This document shows, in pieces, positions 51,978-61,700 of a stretch of DNA of 64,000 nt. This DNA comes from Roseibacillus persicicus (GTDB lineage: Bacteria; Verrucomicrobiota; Verrucomicrobiia; Verrucomicrobiales; Akkermansiaceae), in contig NZ_BMXI01000003.1 in NCBI RefSeq assembly GCF_014651675.1, positions 195,604 through 259,603 on the forward strand. The letters run 5' to 3'. The notes under the pieces were generated by a model. That model searched no databases and was not told where the DNA came from. It was given only the letters and a program-made list of their open reading frames with translations. A program made the translations under genes and the position numbers. The first letter of the stretch is position 1, and every line of letters starts with the position of its first letter.

Positions 51978-52385
51978 ATGTTCAGCATCACCACCCAACT
52001 CATCGATCCCGCGCCGCTCATTGCTGCGGTGGAATCTCCGTCTTCCGGAGCTTTGGTCGTCTTTGAGGGGCGGGTGAGGAACCATCACTTGGGCAAGGAC
52101 GTGATCGCGCTCAACTACACCTCGCATCCGACTTTAGCCCAATCCGAGGGCCAAAAACTGGTCGACGAAACCTTGGCGAAATTCCCCGATGTCGAGGCCA
52201 TCGCGGCAACTCACCGCACTGGGTATTTGAAGGTTGGAGAAAAGGCCGTGGCGATTGCGGTCAGCTCTCCCCACCGACCGGCGGCGTTTGCAGCTTGTGA
52301 TTATTTGGCCGCCCAATTGAAAAACCGTCTCCCCGTTTGGAAAGAAGAGCATTTTGCCGACGGAGAGGTTTCCTGGACCAAATAA
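51978..52385 (+). CDS. moaE: Molybdopterin synthase catalytic subunit
   Basis: A 135-residue protein that takes two sulfurs from MoaD to make molybdopterin. Visible motifs are ALVVFEGRVRNHHLGKDVIA near residue 23, THRTGYLKVGEKAVAIAVSS near residue 75, and KNRLPVWKEEHFADG near residue 114 with the active-site Lys. ATG 51978 gives the normal start; upstream frame to 51756 is not protein-like. Its sulfur carrier is the MoaD domain of the fusion protein upstream. Confidence 0.92.
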   Translation: MFSITTQLIDPAPLIAAVESPSSGALVVFEGRVRNHHLGKDVIALNYTSHPTLAQSEGQKLVDETLAKFPDVEAIAATHRTGYLKVGEKAVAIAVSSPHRPAAFAACDYLAAQLKNRLPVWKEEHFADGEVSWTK

Positions 52386-52509
52386 TTGGCAAAATTCCGC
52401 AAATAGCAGAGGTTGGTGGTGCAAGAACCGACCCGACCGGTCGTAACCCTAGAGTAGAGGTTCTCAATCTCCTTCTTGGAGGGACGCAGAACCCGACACC
52501 CGAATTGCT

Positions 52510-55404
52510 ATGCTTCGTCTGCCGCTCATTCTCACTTCCATCACCCTCGGCCTTCCCGCCGAGGGAAAAATCGATTTTGCCCAAGAGATCAATCCTCTCT
52601 TCGTCAAGCATTGCACCGCTTGCCATGGCGGGGTGAAGGAGGCTGGGGGGCTCTCGTTCATTTATCGGGAAAAAGCTCTCATCGCCGGAGAATCTGGCGA
52701 AATGGCGATCGTGCCCGGCAAGCCTGAGGAATCGGAACTGATGCGACGCATCACCCTCCCTGCCGATGACGACGAAATCATGCCGCAGGCCAAACACGGC
52801 CCACCCCTCGAAGCTCACGAAATCGATCTCTTTCGCCAGTGGATCTCCGAAGGCGCGGAATGGTCGGGCCACTGGTCCATGACCCCGGTCGAAGTGACGG
52901 AGCCTCCCCAAGTCGAATCCGACTGGGCACACACCACCATCGACAAGCACATTTTGGCCACTCTGGAAGCACGCGGATTGACCCCCAGCGAGCCCGCCAG
53001 TCGCCCCGAGTGGCTCCGCCGTGTGACCCTCGACCTCACCGGACTACTCCCCACCATGCAAGAACTGGGCGACTATCTTGCGGACGAATCTCCGGAGGCC
53101 GACGCCAAGGTGGTGGATCGACTTTTGGCCTCGCCTGCCTATTCGGAACGCTGGGCTTCTCTTTGGCTGGATTTGGCCCGCTATGCCGACTCGGAAGGCC
53201 TCGGCATTGACAATCGCCGCGACATCTATCCCTACCGAAATTGGGTGATTGAGGCTTTCGACAAAGACATGCCCTTTGACGAGTTCACCATCAAACAACT
53301 CGCGGGAGATCTTTTGCCCGAGCGCAGCCTCGATGACCTCGTCGCCACGGGATTCAATCGCCTAACAACCCAGAATAGCGAAGGAGGAACCGACGATGAA
53401 GAGTTCCGCGTGATGGCAGTCATGGACCGGGCCGCGACCACCTATAATACGTGGCAAGGCCTGACCATGGAGTGCGTGCAATGCCACTCCCATCCCTACG
53501 ACCCGATTCAACACGAGGAATACTTCCAGACCCTCGCCCTCTTCAACAACACGCGCGATGCCGACCGCAACGCCAACGAGGTCTCCATTCGCGTTCCCAA
53601 TGAGGAAAAGGAGAAGGAGAAAGTGCTGCAGACTTTCGACGCTCTCCAGAAGGCCGAGCAAGACTACCTTACGCTCACCAAGGAGATGGATAACGAATCC
53701 ACTTGGTATCCCCCCGTGGACAGTCACTTCACCACCCGGGGAAGTTCGCTGGTGGCGGAAACCCGCACCACAGAGGAAGGAACTCCCGACTTCTTCGCCA
53801 CCGGAACCCCCGGCGGCGGAGCACGCCACACGGTGGAATTTTCCTTGGGCAACGGGCCTCAGAATCCGCTCACGGTGCTCAAGCTCACAGTCCTGCCAGA
53901 GGATATCGAGACTGCGCGGCACATGGCCGAGGCTGGCTTTTCCTTGAAGAATGTTCAGTTGAGCCGCCTGAAGGAAGATGGCTCCGCCGAAAACATCCCC
54001 TTCCAGCATGTCTCCACCAGTGTGGCTCACAACCAAGGCTATGTGCGCGGCTTGATGGATCCGAGCAAGGGCAATGGTTGGTCAGTGACCACCAAGATGT
54101 TTCACCCCCATTGGGCAGCCCTGATTCTCAAGGAACCGCTCACCGACTACCAACCCGATGACCGGTTCCGCCTGGAACTGGTTCACAGCGGAGCCAAGGG
54201 CAATGAAAGCAGCGTGCCCATGGTGGTCAGGCGTTTTCAATTTGCCTTCAGCGACTTGCCTGACTGGATCAAGCAGGGCGCGAGTCCCGCCCGCATTGAT
54301 GCCTTCCGCAATGTTCAGAATCTCCAGAACAGCCTCGCCAAGGTCAAGGGTCCACGCACCCTCATCATGCACGATGTTGAGCCTGGCCTGGAAAGGGAGA
54401 TGCGACTCTTTATCAGGGGCAATTGGATGACCCGCGGCGAGGTCATCAAGCCCGGCACCCCCGACAACCTTCCTCCCATCAAGAGCGAGGAACCCGACCG
54501 TCTGGACTTTGCCAAATGGTTGGCCTCCAGCGAGAATCCCCTGACCGCGCGGGTCTGGGTCAACCGCTTGTGGCACCAGCTCTTTGGCTTGGGCTTGGTC
54601 GAGACCTTGGAGGACTTTGGCGCAGCCGGGATGCCCCCCAGCCACCCCGCTCTGTTAGATTACCTCGCCCACCAGTTCACGGAAGAACATCAGTGGAGCA
54701 CCAAGGAGATGCTGCGTGAAATCGCTCTCTCGGCCACCTACCGCCAAACTGCCGAAGTGAGCGCCGAGAAGCGCGAGCAGGACGCCCACAACATCTATCT
54801 CTCTTACGGCCCCCGCCAGCGCATGACGGCCGAGATGGTGCGCGATACCGCCCTGCAGGCCGCTGGCTTGCTGAGTGAAAAGCGCTTGGGCGGCATCACC
54901 TTCCCTCCCATCCCAGGCGGAGTCTGGAAGCCCTTCCAAAGTGGTGACAAGTGGAACACTGCCGCCCGTGGAAGCGACGACCGCTACCGACGCATGATCT
55001 ACACCTACATGAAGCGGGAGATCCCCTTCCCCGGCATGGCGACCTTCGATGCTCCTTCGCGCGAGTTCTGCAAGCAGCGTCGCATGGTCAGCAACACTCC
55101 CCTGCAAGCGCTCATGACCATGAATGATGAGGCCTTCTTCGAAGCGGCCCAAGCTTTTGCCAAGCGGGTCTTTCAAAAGGAGGGCCAGCTGCCAGAGCAG
55201 ATCTCACAGGCCTACCAACTCGCCACCACCGAGATCCCCGACGAGGAAACCATCTCGAAGCTTATGGAAGCTTATGAAACTTTTCTGAAAAACTATCAAA
55301 GCGAGCCCCAACTCGCGGCCGATATCAATGCCACTCCGGAGGAAGCGGCCCGCACATTGTTGTGCTCGGTCATCCTCAATCTCGACGAAACTCTCACCCG
55401 TTAG
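52510..55404 (+). CDS. PSCyt1/DUF1549/DUF1553 cytochrome protein
   Basis: A 964-residue exported protein of PVC bacteria. After a signal peptide, the PSCyt1 domain starts KIDFAQEINPLFVKHCTACH with one heme-c motif (CTACH at about 36-40). DUF1549 spans about residues 140-345 (RPEWLRRVTLDLTGLLPTMQ; ECVQCHSHPYDPIQHEEYF adds CVQCH, a second possible heme site). DUF1553 is the C-terminal 270 residues (NPLTARVWVNRLWHQLFGLG; RRMVSNTPLQALMTMNDEAF). Such proteins always pair with a DUF1501 protein; that gene follows after 12 bases. They probably oxidise a sugar in the periplasm. Confidence 0.92.
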   Translation: MLRLPLILTSITLGLPAEGKIDFAQEINPLFVKHCTACHGGVKEAGGLSFIYREKALIAGESGEMAIVPGKPEESELMRRITLPADDDEIMPQAKHGPPLEAHEIDLFRQWISEGAEWSGHWSMTPVEVTEPPQVESDWAHTTIDKHILATLEARGLTPSEPASRPEWLRRVTLDLTGLLPTMQELGDYLADESPEADAKVVDRLLASPAYSERWASLWLDLARYADSEGLGIDNRRDIYPYRNWVIEAFDKDMPFDEFTIKQLAGDLLPERSLDDLVATGFNRLTTQNSEGGTDDEEFRVMAVMDRAATTYNTWQGLTMECVQCHSHPYDPIQHEEYFQTLALFNNTRDADRNANEVSIRVPNEEKEKEKVLQTFDALQKAEQDYLTLTKEMDNESTWYPPVDSHFTTRGSSLVAETRTTEEGTPDFFATGTPGGGARHTVEFSLGNGPQNPLTVLKLTVLPEDIETARHMAEAGFSLKNVQLSRLKEDGSAENIPFQHVSTSVAHNQGYVRGLMDPSKGNGWSVTTKMFHPHWAALILKEPLTDYQPDDRFRLELVHSGAKGNESSVPMVVRRFQFAFSDLPDWIKQGASPARIDAFRNVQNLQNSLAKVKGPRTLIMHDVEPGLEREMRLFIRGNWMTRGEVIKPGTPDNLPPIKSEEPDRLDFAKWLASSENPLTARVWVNRLWHQLFGLGLVETLEDFGAAGMPPSHPALLDYLAHQFTEEHQWSTKEMLREIALSATYRQTAEVSAEKREQDAHNIYLSYGPRQRMTAEMVRDTALQAAGLLSEKRLGGITFPPIPGGVWKPFQSGDKWNTAARGSDDRYRRMIYTYMKREIPFPGMATFDAPSREFCKQRRMVSNTPLQALMTMNDEAFFEAAQAFAKRVFQKEGQLPEQISQAYQLATTEIPDEETISKLMEAYETFLKNYQSEPQLAADINATPEEAARTLLCSVILNLDETLTR

Positions 55405-55416
55405 ACCCACCCCGCC

Positions 55417-56904
55417 ATGAACCTCGAATCTCTTCTTCGCGAACAGAAACGCCAGCAGCTCACTTATCAAACCCGTCGCCACTTTCTCCGGGACGGCATG
55501 ACTGGATTGGGGGGACTCTGGCTGGCCACCCAAGGTCGCAGCTTGGGCCGGGCGCTCGATATTCAGCACAGTCAGACGAATCCCCTCGATTCCCTGCCCG
55601 CGCAATTTGCGCCCAAGGCCAAGCGCGTGATCTTCCTTCACATGGTGGGCGCCCCCTCCACCCTCGACCTCTTTCACTACAAGCCCGAGCTGGCTAAATA
55701 CAACGGGCAGGAGTGCCCCGCTTCTTTCCTGGAGGGCGAGCGCTTTGCCTTCATTCAAGGAGTTCCTCGCATGCTGGGACCGCAGTTCGACTTCAAGCAA
55801 TACGGCCAGTCGGGGGCCTATGTCTCCGACCAATTACCGCACCTCAGCAAGCATGTCGATGACCTCTGCTTCATCCACACCCTCAAGACCGACCAGTTCA
55901 ATCACGGTCCCGCCCAGCTGGTCATGCAGACCGGCAGCTCCGCGCTGGGACATGGTTCCATTGGCTCTTGGGCGACGTGGGGACTGGGCACCGAGAACGA
56001 AAATCTTCCGGGCTTCATGGTCCTGCTTTCCGGTGGCCGCCGCCCTCGCGCGGGCAACGCCCTCTGGTCCGCCGGTCATCTGCCCTCCGTCTATCAGGGG
56101 GTGCAATGTCGCTCGGTGGGCGAGCCAGTCCTCAACACCACCAATCCCCGCGGAGTCAGTCACCAGCTGCGGGGCCAGTCCATCCAGGCCATCAACGAGA
56201 TCAATCGAAAGTCTTATGCCGATATCGGCGACCCCGAGACCCTCACCCGAATTGCCCAATACGAGATGGCCTTCCGGATGCAAACATCTGTTCCCGAAGT
56301 GATGGATATCTCCAACGAGCCCGACCACATCCACGAGATGTATGGCACTCGTCCAGGGAAAGAATCTTTTGCCAACAACTGCTTGTTAGCCCGTCGTCTT
56401 TCCGAGTCCGGAGTGCGCTTTGTGCAGCTCTACGATTGGGGATGGGATTCCCATGGTGCCGGAAAGAACGAAGCGCTCAACCATGGCTTCCAGGACAAAT
56501 GCCGCTCAATCGACCAACCGGTCTCCGCACTTCTCACCGACCTGAAGCAGCGTGGACTCCTCGACGAGACTCTCGTCATCTGGGGAGGCGAGTTCGGCCG
56601 CACCCCGATGCAGGAGAACCGCGGCGGGGGCAAAATGGCCTTCATTGGCCGCGACCACAACCCGAACTCTGCGACCATCTGGATGGCGGGTGGCGGGGTG
56701 AAGCCCGGCATCAGCTACGGAGAGACCGACCTCTTTGGCTACAAGCCTTTGCCCGGCCAAGAGGTCCACGTGCGCGACTTCCACGCCACGGTCCTGAATC
56801 AACTCGGCTTCGACCACAAAAAGCTCTCGATCAACGCCAACGGACTCGATCAGAAGCTGACCGGAGTGAAGAAAGCCCGGGTGATTAAGGACATTCTGGC
56901 CTAA
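55417..56904 (+). CDS. DUF1501 family protein
   Basis: A 495-residue protein. The N-terminal TRRHFLRDGMTGLGGLWLAT near residue 20 is a twin-arginine-type signal. The sulfatase/phosphatase-like fold shows KRVIFLHMVGAPSTLDLFHY near 69, FVQLYDWGWDSHG near 333 and TLVIWGGEFGRTPMQENRGG near 386, with the Asp, His and Glu that could bind a metal. It is the obligate partner of the DUF1553 gene upstream (12-base gap). The substrate is unknown. Confidence 0.93.
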   Translation: MNLESLLREQKRQQLTYQTRRHFLRDGMTGLGGLWLATQGRSLGRALDIQHSQTNPLDSLPAQFAPKAKRVIFLHMVGAPSTLDLFHYKPELAKYNGQECPASFLEGERFAFIQGVPRMLGPQFDFKQYGQSGAYVSDQLPHLSKHVDDLCFIHTLKTDQFNHGPAQLVMQTGSSALGHGSIGSWATWGLGTENENLPGFMVLLSGGRRPRAGNALWSAGHLPSVYQGVQCRSVGEPVLNTTNPRGVSHQLRGQSIQAINEINRKSYADIGDPETLTRIAQYEMAFRMQTSVPEVMDISNEPDHIHEMYGTRPGKESFANNCLLARRLSESGVRFVQLYDWGWDSHGAGKNEALNHGFQDKCRSIDQPVSALLTDLKQRGLLDETLVIWGGEFGRTPMQENRGGGKMAFIGRDHNPNSATIWMAGGGVKPGISYGETDLFGYKPLPGQEVHVRDFHATVLNQLGFDHKKLSINANGLDQKLTGVKKARVIKDILA

Positions 56905-57218
56905 TAAGAAGTCTTCTCTTTCCTGGCGACAATCATTCCGAATTCCAATCCACAGAGAATACCGATAGAGCAAAAGGACTCGGCCATACAAAGTTAGGTG
57001 AGGGGGTTTTGGACTCAATCTTTGCCCTTTTACATTTTCACTTCCTTTTCCCTCCACGCTGCTCTTCTTCCAATTTTGGAAGCGGCGGTGCTCTCAAATG
57101 GGGACGTAATGGCTCGGTGAGCACGCCTCGCTACCATAGCATAATTCCGACTCCCGGTAGCCGAACTTTGGGGGCTACTCTAGACGGAAAAGATTTTCCC
57201 GTAGCAGTAGTGAATGAC
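56905..57218. other. Intergenic region without visible features
   Basis: A 314-base stretch between the DUF1501 and sulfatase genes, lower in GC than its left side. A frame open from 57009 joins the sulfatase but is not protein-like. No repeat or terminator stands out. Confidence 0.4.
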
Positions 57219-58691
57219 ATGAAAGAAATACTAATAACAACTCTGTTTGCTGGGATTCTTTCTGCGGCAAATGCTGAGAAAGAAAAACCCAATGTTCTGT
57301 TTATCCTGATTGACGATTTCGGCTGGCACGATGTCGGATACAATGGGAGTGAGTTTTACGAAACTCCACGGATCGACGAACTTGCGAAAACCTGGATGAG
57401 GTTTGACAATTGCTACACTCCAAGCCCGATGTGCTCGCCGACGCGCACGAGTGTTCTGACGGGGAAAAACCCCGCTCGCCATGGAGTCACACAGTGGTTG
57501 AAGGGGGCGGATTATTTCTTCAGCCGCGAAGGTGAAGAGCAAGTTGTCTATTGTCCCGGCCCACACTCCAGCGGTATCGAAGACTCTGAGATAACCTTGG
57601 GCGAAGCCTTTCAGGAGGCGAACTACGACACGGCTTTCTTTGGCAAATGGCACATGGGCAATCTCAAGGCAACCGGCGGACCTAATAATCATGGCTATGC
57701 TGTTCAAAAAGCTATTATCGAAGCCAATAGCTGCCGACTGTTTGATTGCGCGGGTTACTTCCCGAACAAGGCTAAAAAAGGGGATTGCTTCACCGATCTA
57801 CTCACTGATGAAGCCGTGGAGTTCGTGGCCGCAAAGCGTGACAACCCCTTTTATCTGCATCTCTGCTACTTTGCGATGCACGACCAAATTAAATCAAAAT
57901 CGGAGCTGCGTGAAAGATTCGAGAAGAAAGCGGAGAGATTAGGAATCCGTTCCGAGACTGCCCTCGACGATTATTCCCACCAGCCTCACAAGCTACATCA
58001 AGACAGCCCTGAATACGCTGGTGAGCTTTACAATCTAGATCGAAATATCGGTAGGCTGATTGATGCCTTGAAGGAAGCTGGCCAGTATGAAAAAACAATC
58101 ATCATATTTACCGGTGATAATGGCGGGCGCTCAACGGTGAACAAGCCGGACGCGACCTCCGTTATACCTTTACGTGGCGGCAAGACCTTTCTCTTCGAAG
58201 CCGGTTTGAGAACTCCTTTATTGATCCATTGGCCAGGTCATTCCCAAGTTAAACTTCGCACGAAAGAGCCCGTGAGCAGTATGGATTTCTATCCGTCGTT
58301 GTTGGAGATGGCAGGACTTGAAGCCAAACCGGATCAGCATGTCGACGGTGTTAGCTTGGTGCCACTATTTCAAGGCAAGCCGCTGCAACGTGATACGCTC
58401 TATTGGCACTTCCCGCATTATCAGGGCGAAGGTAGCTATCCCGCCAGCGCGATTCGTGTCGGTGACTTCAAGCTGATTTACAATTACCATCACAAGGACG
58501 TCCTCCTTTTCAACTTGGCCAACGACCCGAGGGAATCAAAGAACTTAGCTGCATCGATGCCGAAGAAAGCAAAGGCCTTGGAGGAAAAGTTGATGACTTA
58601 TCTTAAAGAAAATGGCGCTTACCTGCCGCAATCGCCAACCTTGCAGCAAAAGAGAAAGCGGCTTGGATCCAGGAAAAAAAGTGAAAACTGA
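57219..58691 (+). CDS. Sulfatase, arylsulfatase type
   Basis: A 490-residue exported sulfatase. Signal peptide is KEILITTLFAGILSAANA. Metal-site segment is KPNVLFILIDDFGWHDVGYN near residue 24, and the active-site signature is CSPTRTSVLTG with Cys at about 72, which a maturase would turn into formylglycine. KWHMGN near 144 and FTGDNGG near 302 follow, and LLFNLANDPRESKNLAASM near 430 ends the fold. The base composition is lower in GC than the neighbours and TTA, ATA and AAA codons are more common, so recent transfer is possible. The sulfated substrate is unknown. Confidence 0.92.
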   Translation: MKEILITTLFAGILSAANAEKEKPNVLFILIDDFGWHDVGYNGSEFYETPRIDELAKTWMRFDNCYTPSPMCSPTRTSVLTGKNPARHGVTQWLKGADYFFSREGEEQVVYCPGPHSSGIEDSEITLGEAFQEANYDTAFFGKWHMGNLKATGGPNNHGYAVQKAIIEANSCRLFDCAGYFPNKAKKGDCFTDLLTDEAVEFVAAKRDNPFYLHLCYFAMHDQIKSKSELRERFEKKAERLGIRSETALDDYSHQPHKLHQDSPEYAGELYNLDRNIGRLIDALKEAGQYEKTIIIFTGDNGGRSTVNKPDATSVIPLRGGKTFLFEAGLRTPLLIHWPGHSQVKLRTKEPVSSMDFYPSLLEMAGLEAKPDQHVDGVSLVPLFQGKPLQRDTLYWHFPHYQGEGSYPASAIRVGDFKLIYNYHHKDVLLFNLANDPRESKNLAASMPKKAKALEEKLMTYLKENGAYLPQSPTLQQKRKRLGSRKKSEN

Positions 58692-58793
58692 CGATAATGA
58701 AGTCGTCTCAGAAAACGGAGCAATATTGATGAAGCTTCGCCGAGGCCGTTGGCATGGCGGACGAGCCTTTCAATAGGAACGTTTAGGTTCTTC

Positions 58794-61700
58794 CTACTGC
58801 TTGACGCGACTGCGTAAAAAGAGGCGCTTGCTCGAGCGGGGAAGCAGTCCGTCTTTCGAAAGAGTCCACGTCCCCAAAAGCTCTCCTTGTGAACTCGCGG
58901 AGCGAGTGTCGAGGAGACCCGGAGGGTTGTCGAACCAGGTCTGCATATCGAAACTGTATTGCGGAGTAGCCGATTGCCCGGGAGAGAATGGCAGACGATA
59001 TTGCGCAACGAAATCATCTCCGCTTTGCCCAAGATCGAGCACCGCAGTCTCGACCCGACCCAACTGCCAACGGGGTCGGCTGACCTGGACAGTCGCTCCT
59101 TCGACCTCGTAGCCCCAAAATCGAAGCGGTCCCAAGTTGGCGGCAAAATCGAATAACAAGACCGTAGACCCAACCGTCACCTCTCCTTTTCCAGTGGTGG
59201 GATCAAGTTCCAATACGCACTCCAAGCGATTGTCGGCCAAATCCGCAATCGCCAGCACGGCGCTCGCGTCCGTGGCACCGGGGTAACTCGCGGAAAGCGA
59301 CAAGGTGGCCGGCTCCACCCAAACCGAGAAGCACTGCGCCGGATCGTTCACCGATCCTAACAACAGCGAAGCCGCCCCACCCGAAGGAAACTGCATGGTC
59401 CAAGTGAACCTCGCCACCTGATTGAGCCCCGAACTAAAGGGCAGGTAGTTGAAGCCACTCCCAGTCCCATCAGGAGCCAAGCTGTAGCCATTGTCCGCCC
59501 CACTGCCATCGGGAACCCCAATCTGATAGGCCGAGGCGGTGAGATTGGTGCGGGTGAAAAACTCATCGTCAGCCCGGAAATAACGAAAGTTCGAAACCTC
59601 GTGAGTCCCCTCCACAAGAGGAATGAGCCGGGCCAAAACCTCCGGCTCGCTAGCAGAAAGGTCCGTAGTCTCGTGAAGATCGGTGGCGAGATTGAAGAGC
59701 TCGTAGGTCGGGGGACGACCATCGTTCACCCGGTCACGAACCACTTTCCAGTCTCCCTGACGCACCGCCCGCCAACGCCGATTCAAGCCGTTACTGAACT
59801 CGCGAAAGCTCCAGTAATGATAGTCGCGGGGTTGGAGGTCGGCCTCGGTCCCGCCTTTCAAAACCGGTAGAATCGAGCGCCCCGTGATTTGTGTTGGGGT
59901 TGAGACTCCGGCCATATCGGCAAAGGTCGGCAAAAGATCGGCGAAGGTCCCAATCACCCCCGAGGTCGTATTGGGCGCAATCGTTCCGGGCCACCAGGCG
60001 ACGAAGGGAGACCGAATCCCGCCTTCATAAGTATCCTTCTTTTCCCCCCGCAAATCGGAGTAACCGGTCTTCAGGTGCTCGGGGGTCAAAAAGATGGCAC
60101 TATCCCCTGACTCGCCATTATCAGAGCTGAAGATGACGAGGGTATTGTCCTCGATCCCCAGTTCCACCAGCTTGTCGACAATGCGGCCGGTATCCCGATC
60201 CGTAACCGAGAGCATGGCGGCGTATGTGTGCGACTCGAAATCCGGATAACCCGGAGTGGTGGTCGACGCGCCAAAGGGCGAACCAGGATACAGCTCGTTG
60301 ATGAAAGTCTGATCGAGGTCGAAGGGATTGTAGACCAGTCCGTCCTCATCGCTCAATGCCTCCAAGGTCGCCGGGGGATAGTTGTGCGCATGCGGTGGAG
60401 TCCAGGCGCAATAGAGAAAGAAGGGCTGGTCCGCATTGTCCTCGATGAACTGCAGTCCCTCCGCCACCACCACATCGTGCGAGGCCACGTTGCCATGAGG
60501 ATCATCCCAATCCTGAATCGCGGTGTTGAAGTTCTCCGCCCCCGCAATGTAAAGCGAGTCGCCGGGCCCCAACTGGTCTTCGTTGAAGTAGATCTTCTGA
60601 TCGTTTTTCCAAAGGTATTTGGGATAGGCATCGTGGGCCTGCACCTGTCCCAGATAACCACAGAAGAAATCGAACCCCTGGTTCCACGGAGCGCCCGTGG
60701 TGGTCGGTCCTCCCATTCCCCACTTGCCCACACAGCCGGTGGTGTAGCCCGCCTGCTGAAGCACTTCCCCGATGGTAACCCGCTCGGCGGCGAGGGGCAC
60801 CTGGTAGCCAGTTCCGTCCCCATTGTTGAAGCGATCCTGCGAACGACGTGAGTCCTGCCCCGTCATCAAACAGGAGCGACAGGAGTGGCAAACTGGACTG
60901 GCGGTGTAGTAGTCGGTGAAAAGCAGGCCCTCGCTCGCCATGGTATCGATCCGGGGAGTCAGCAAAGTCTTTTGCCCATAGACCCCAATCTCCTGAACAT
61001 CGGCATCGTCGATCATAATGAAGATGATGTTTGGTCGCTCGGCGGGCAGATGAGTCCCATCGAAAGGGTCGAAGCCCAGGTTGATCTCGACGTCATCATT
61101 CACCCCATCGCTGTCGGTGTCGGCCAGCATGGGGTTGGTCCCCGTGTTGCCATTCGACACAAAGACCCCAGTCCCGGTTTCCACGCTATCCTGCAAATTG
61201 TCGTCGTCGCTGTCGGGGTCCAGGGGATCGGTGGGGCCGGCAATCTCGACGTCATCATCGAGGCCATCATCGTCGCTATCGCGCTTGTTCGGATCCGTGC
61301 CAGCAGTCTCCTCGGCCTCGTTGTCGACGCCATCGCCATCGGGATTCCCCGCGCCCACCTCATCCAAATCCCCAAAATTCAAAGTCTCCCAAAGATCGGC
61401 CAGCCCGTCTTCATCGTCGTCGGTGTTAGGATCGATCGTGAGCACCCGTCCGCTAATGAAGTGCCGGATATGTCGTGCGGTGGTGACGTTGTGATCATCC
61501 ACAGTGATGGAAATCCGCTGACCGGCCGTTCCCTCGTTGTGCCGGAAAAAGTCGGGGCTCACTCCTCCTGAACCATCCACAGATTCGTCGTAAGTCATCA
61601 GGAACCCGAAGCTGGAGTCCTCCCCTACAATGACGGGAGTATCGAACTGGAAAGTCACATACTGCCCATTGTTGATTGCCCCATCCAACGTGAAAGCCTC

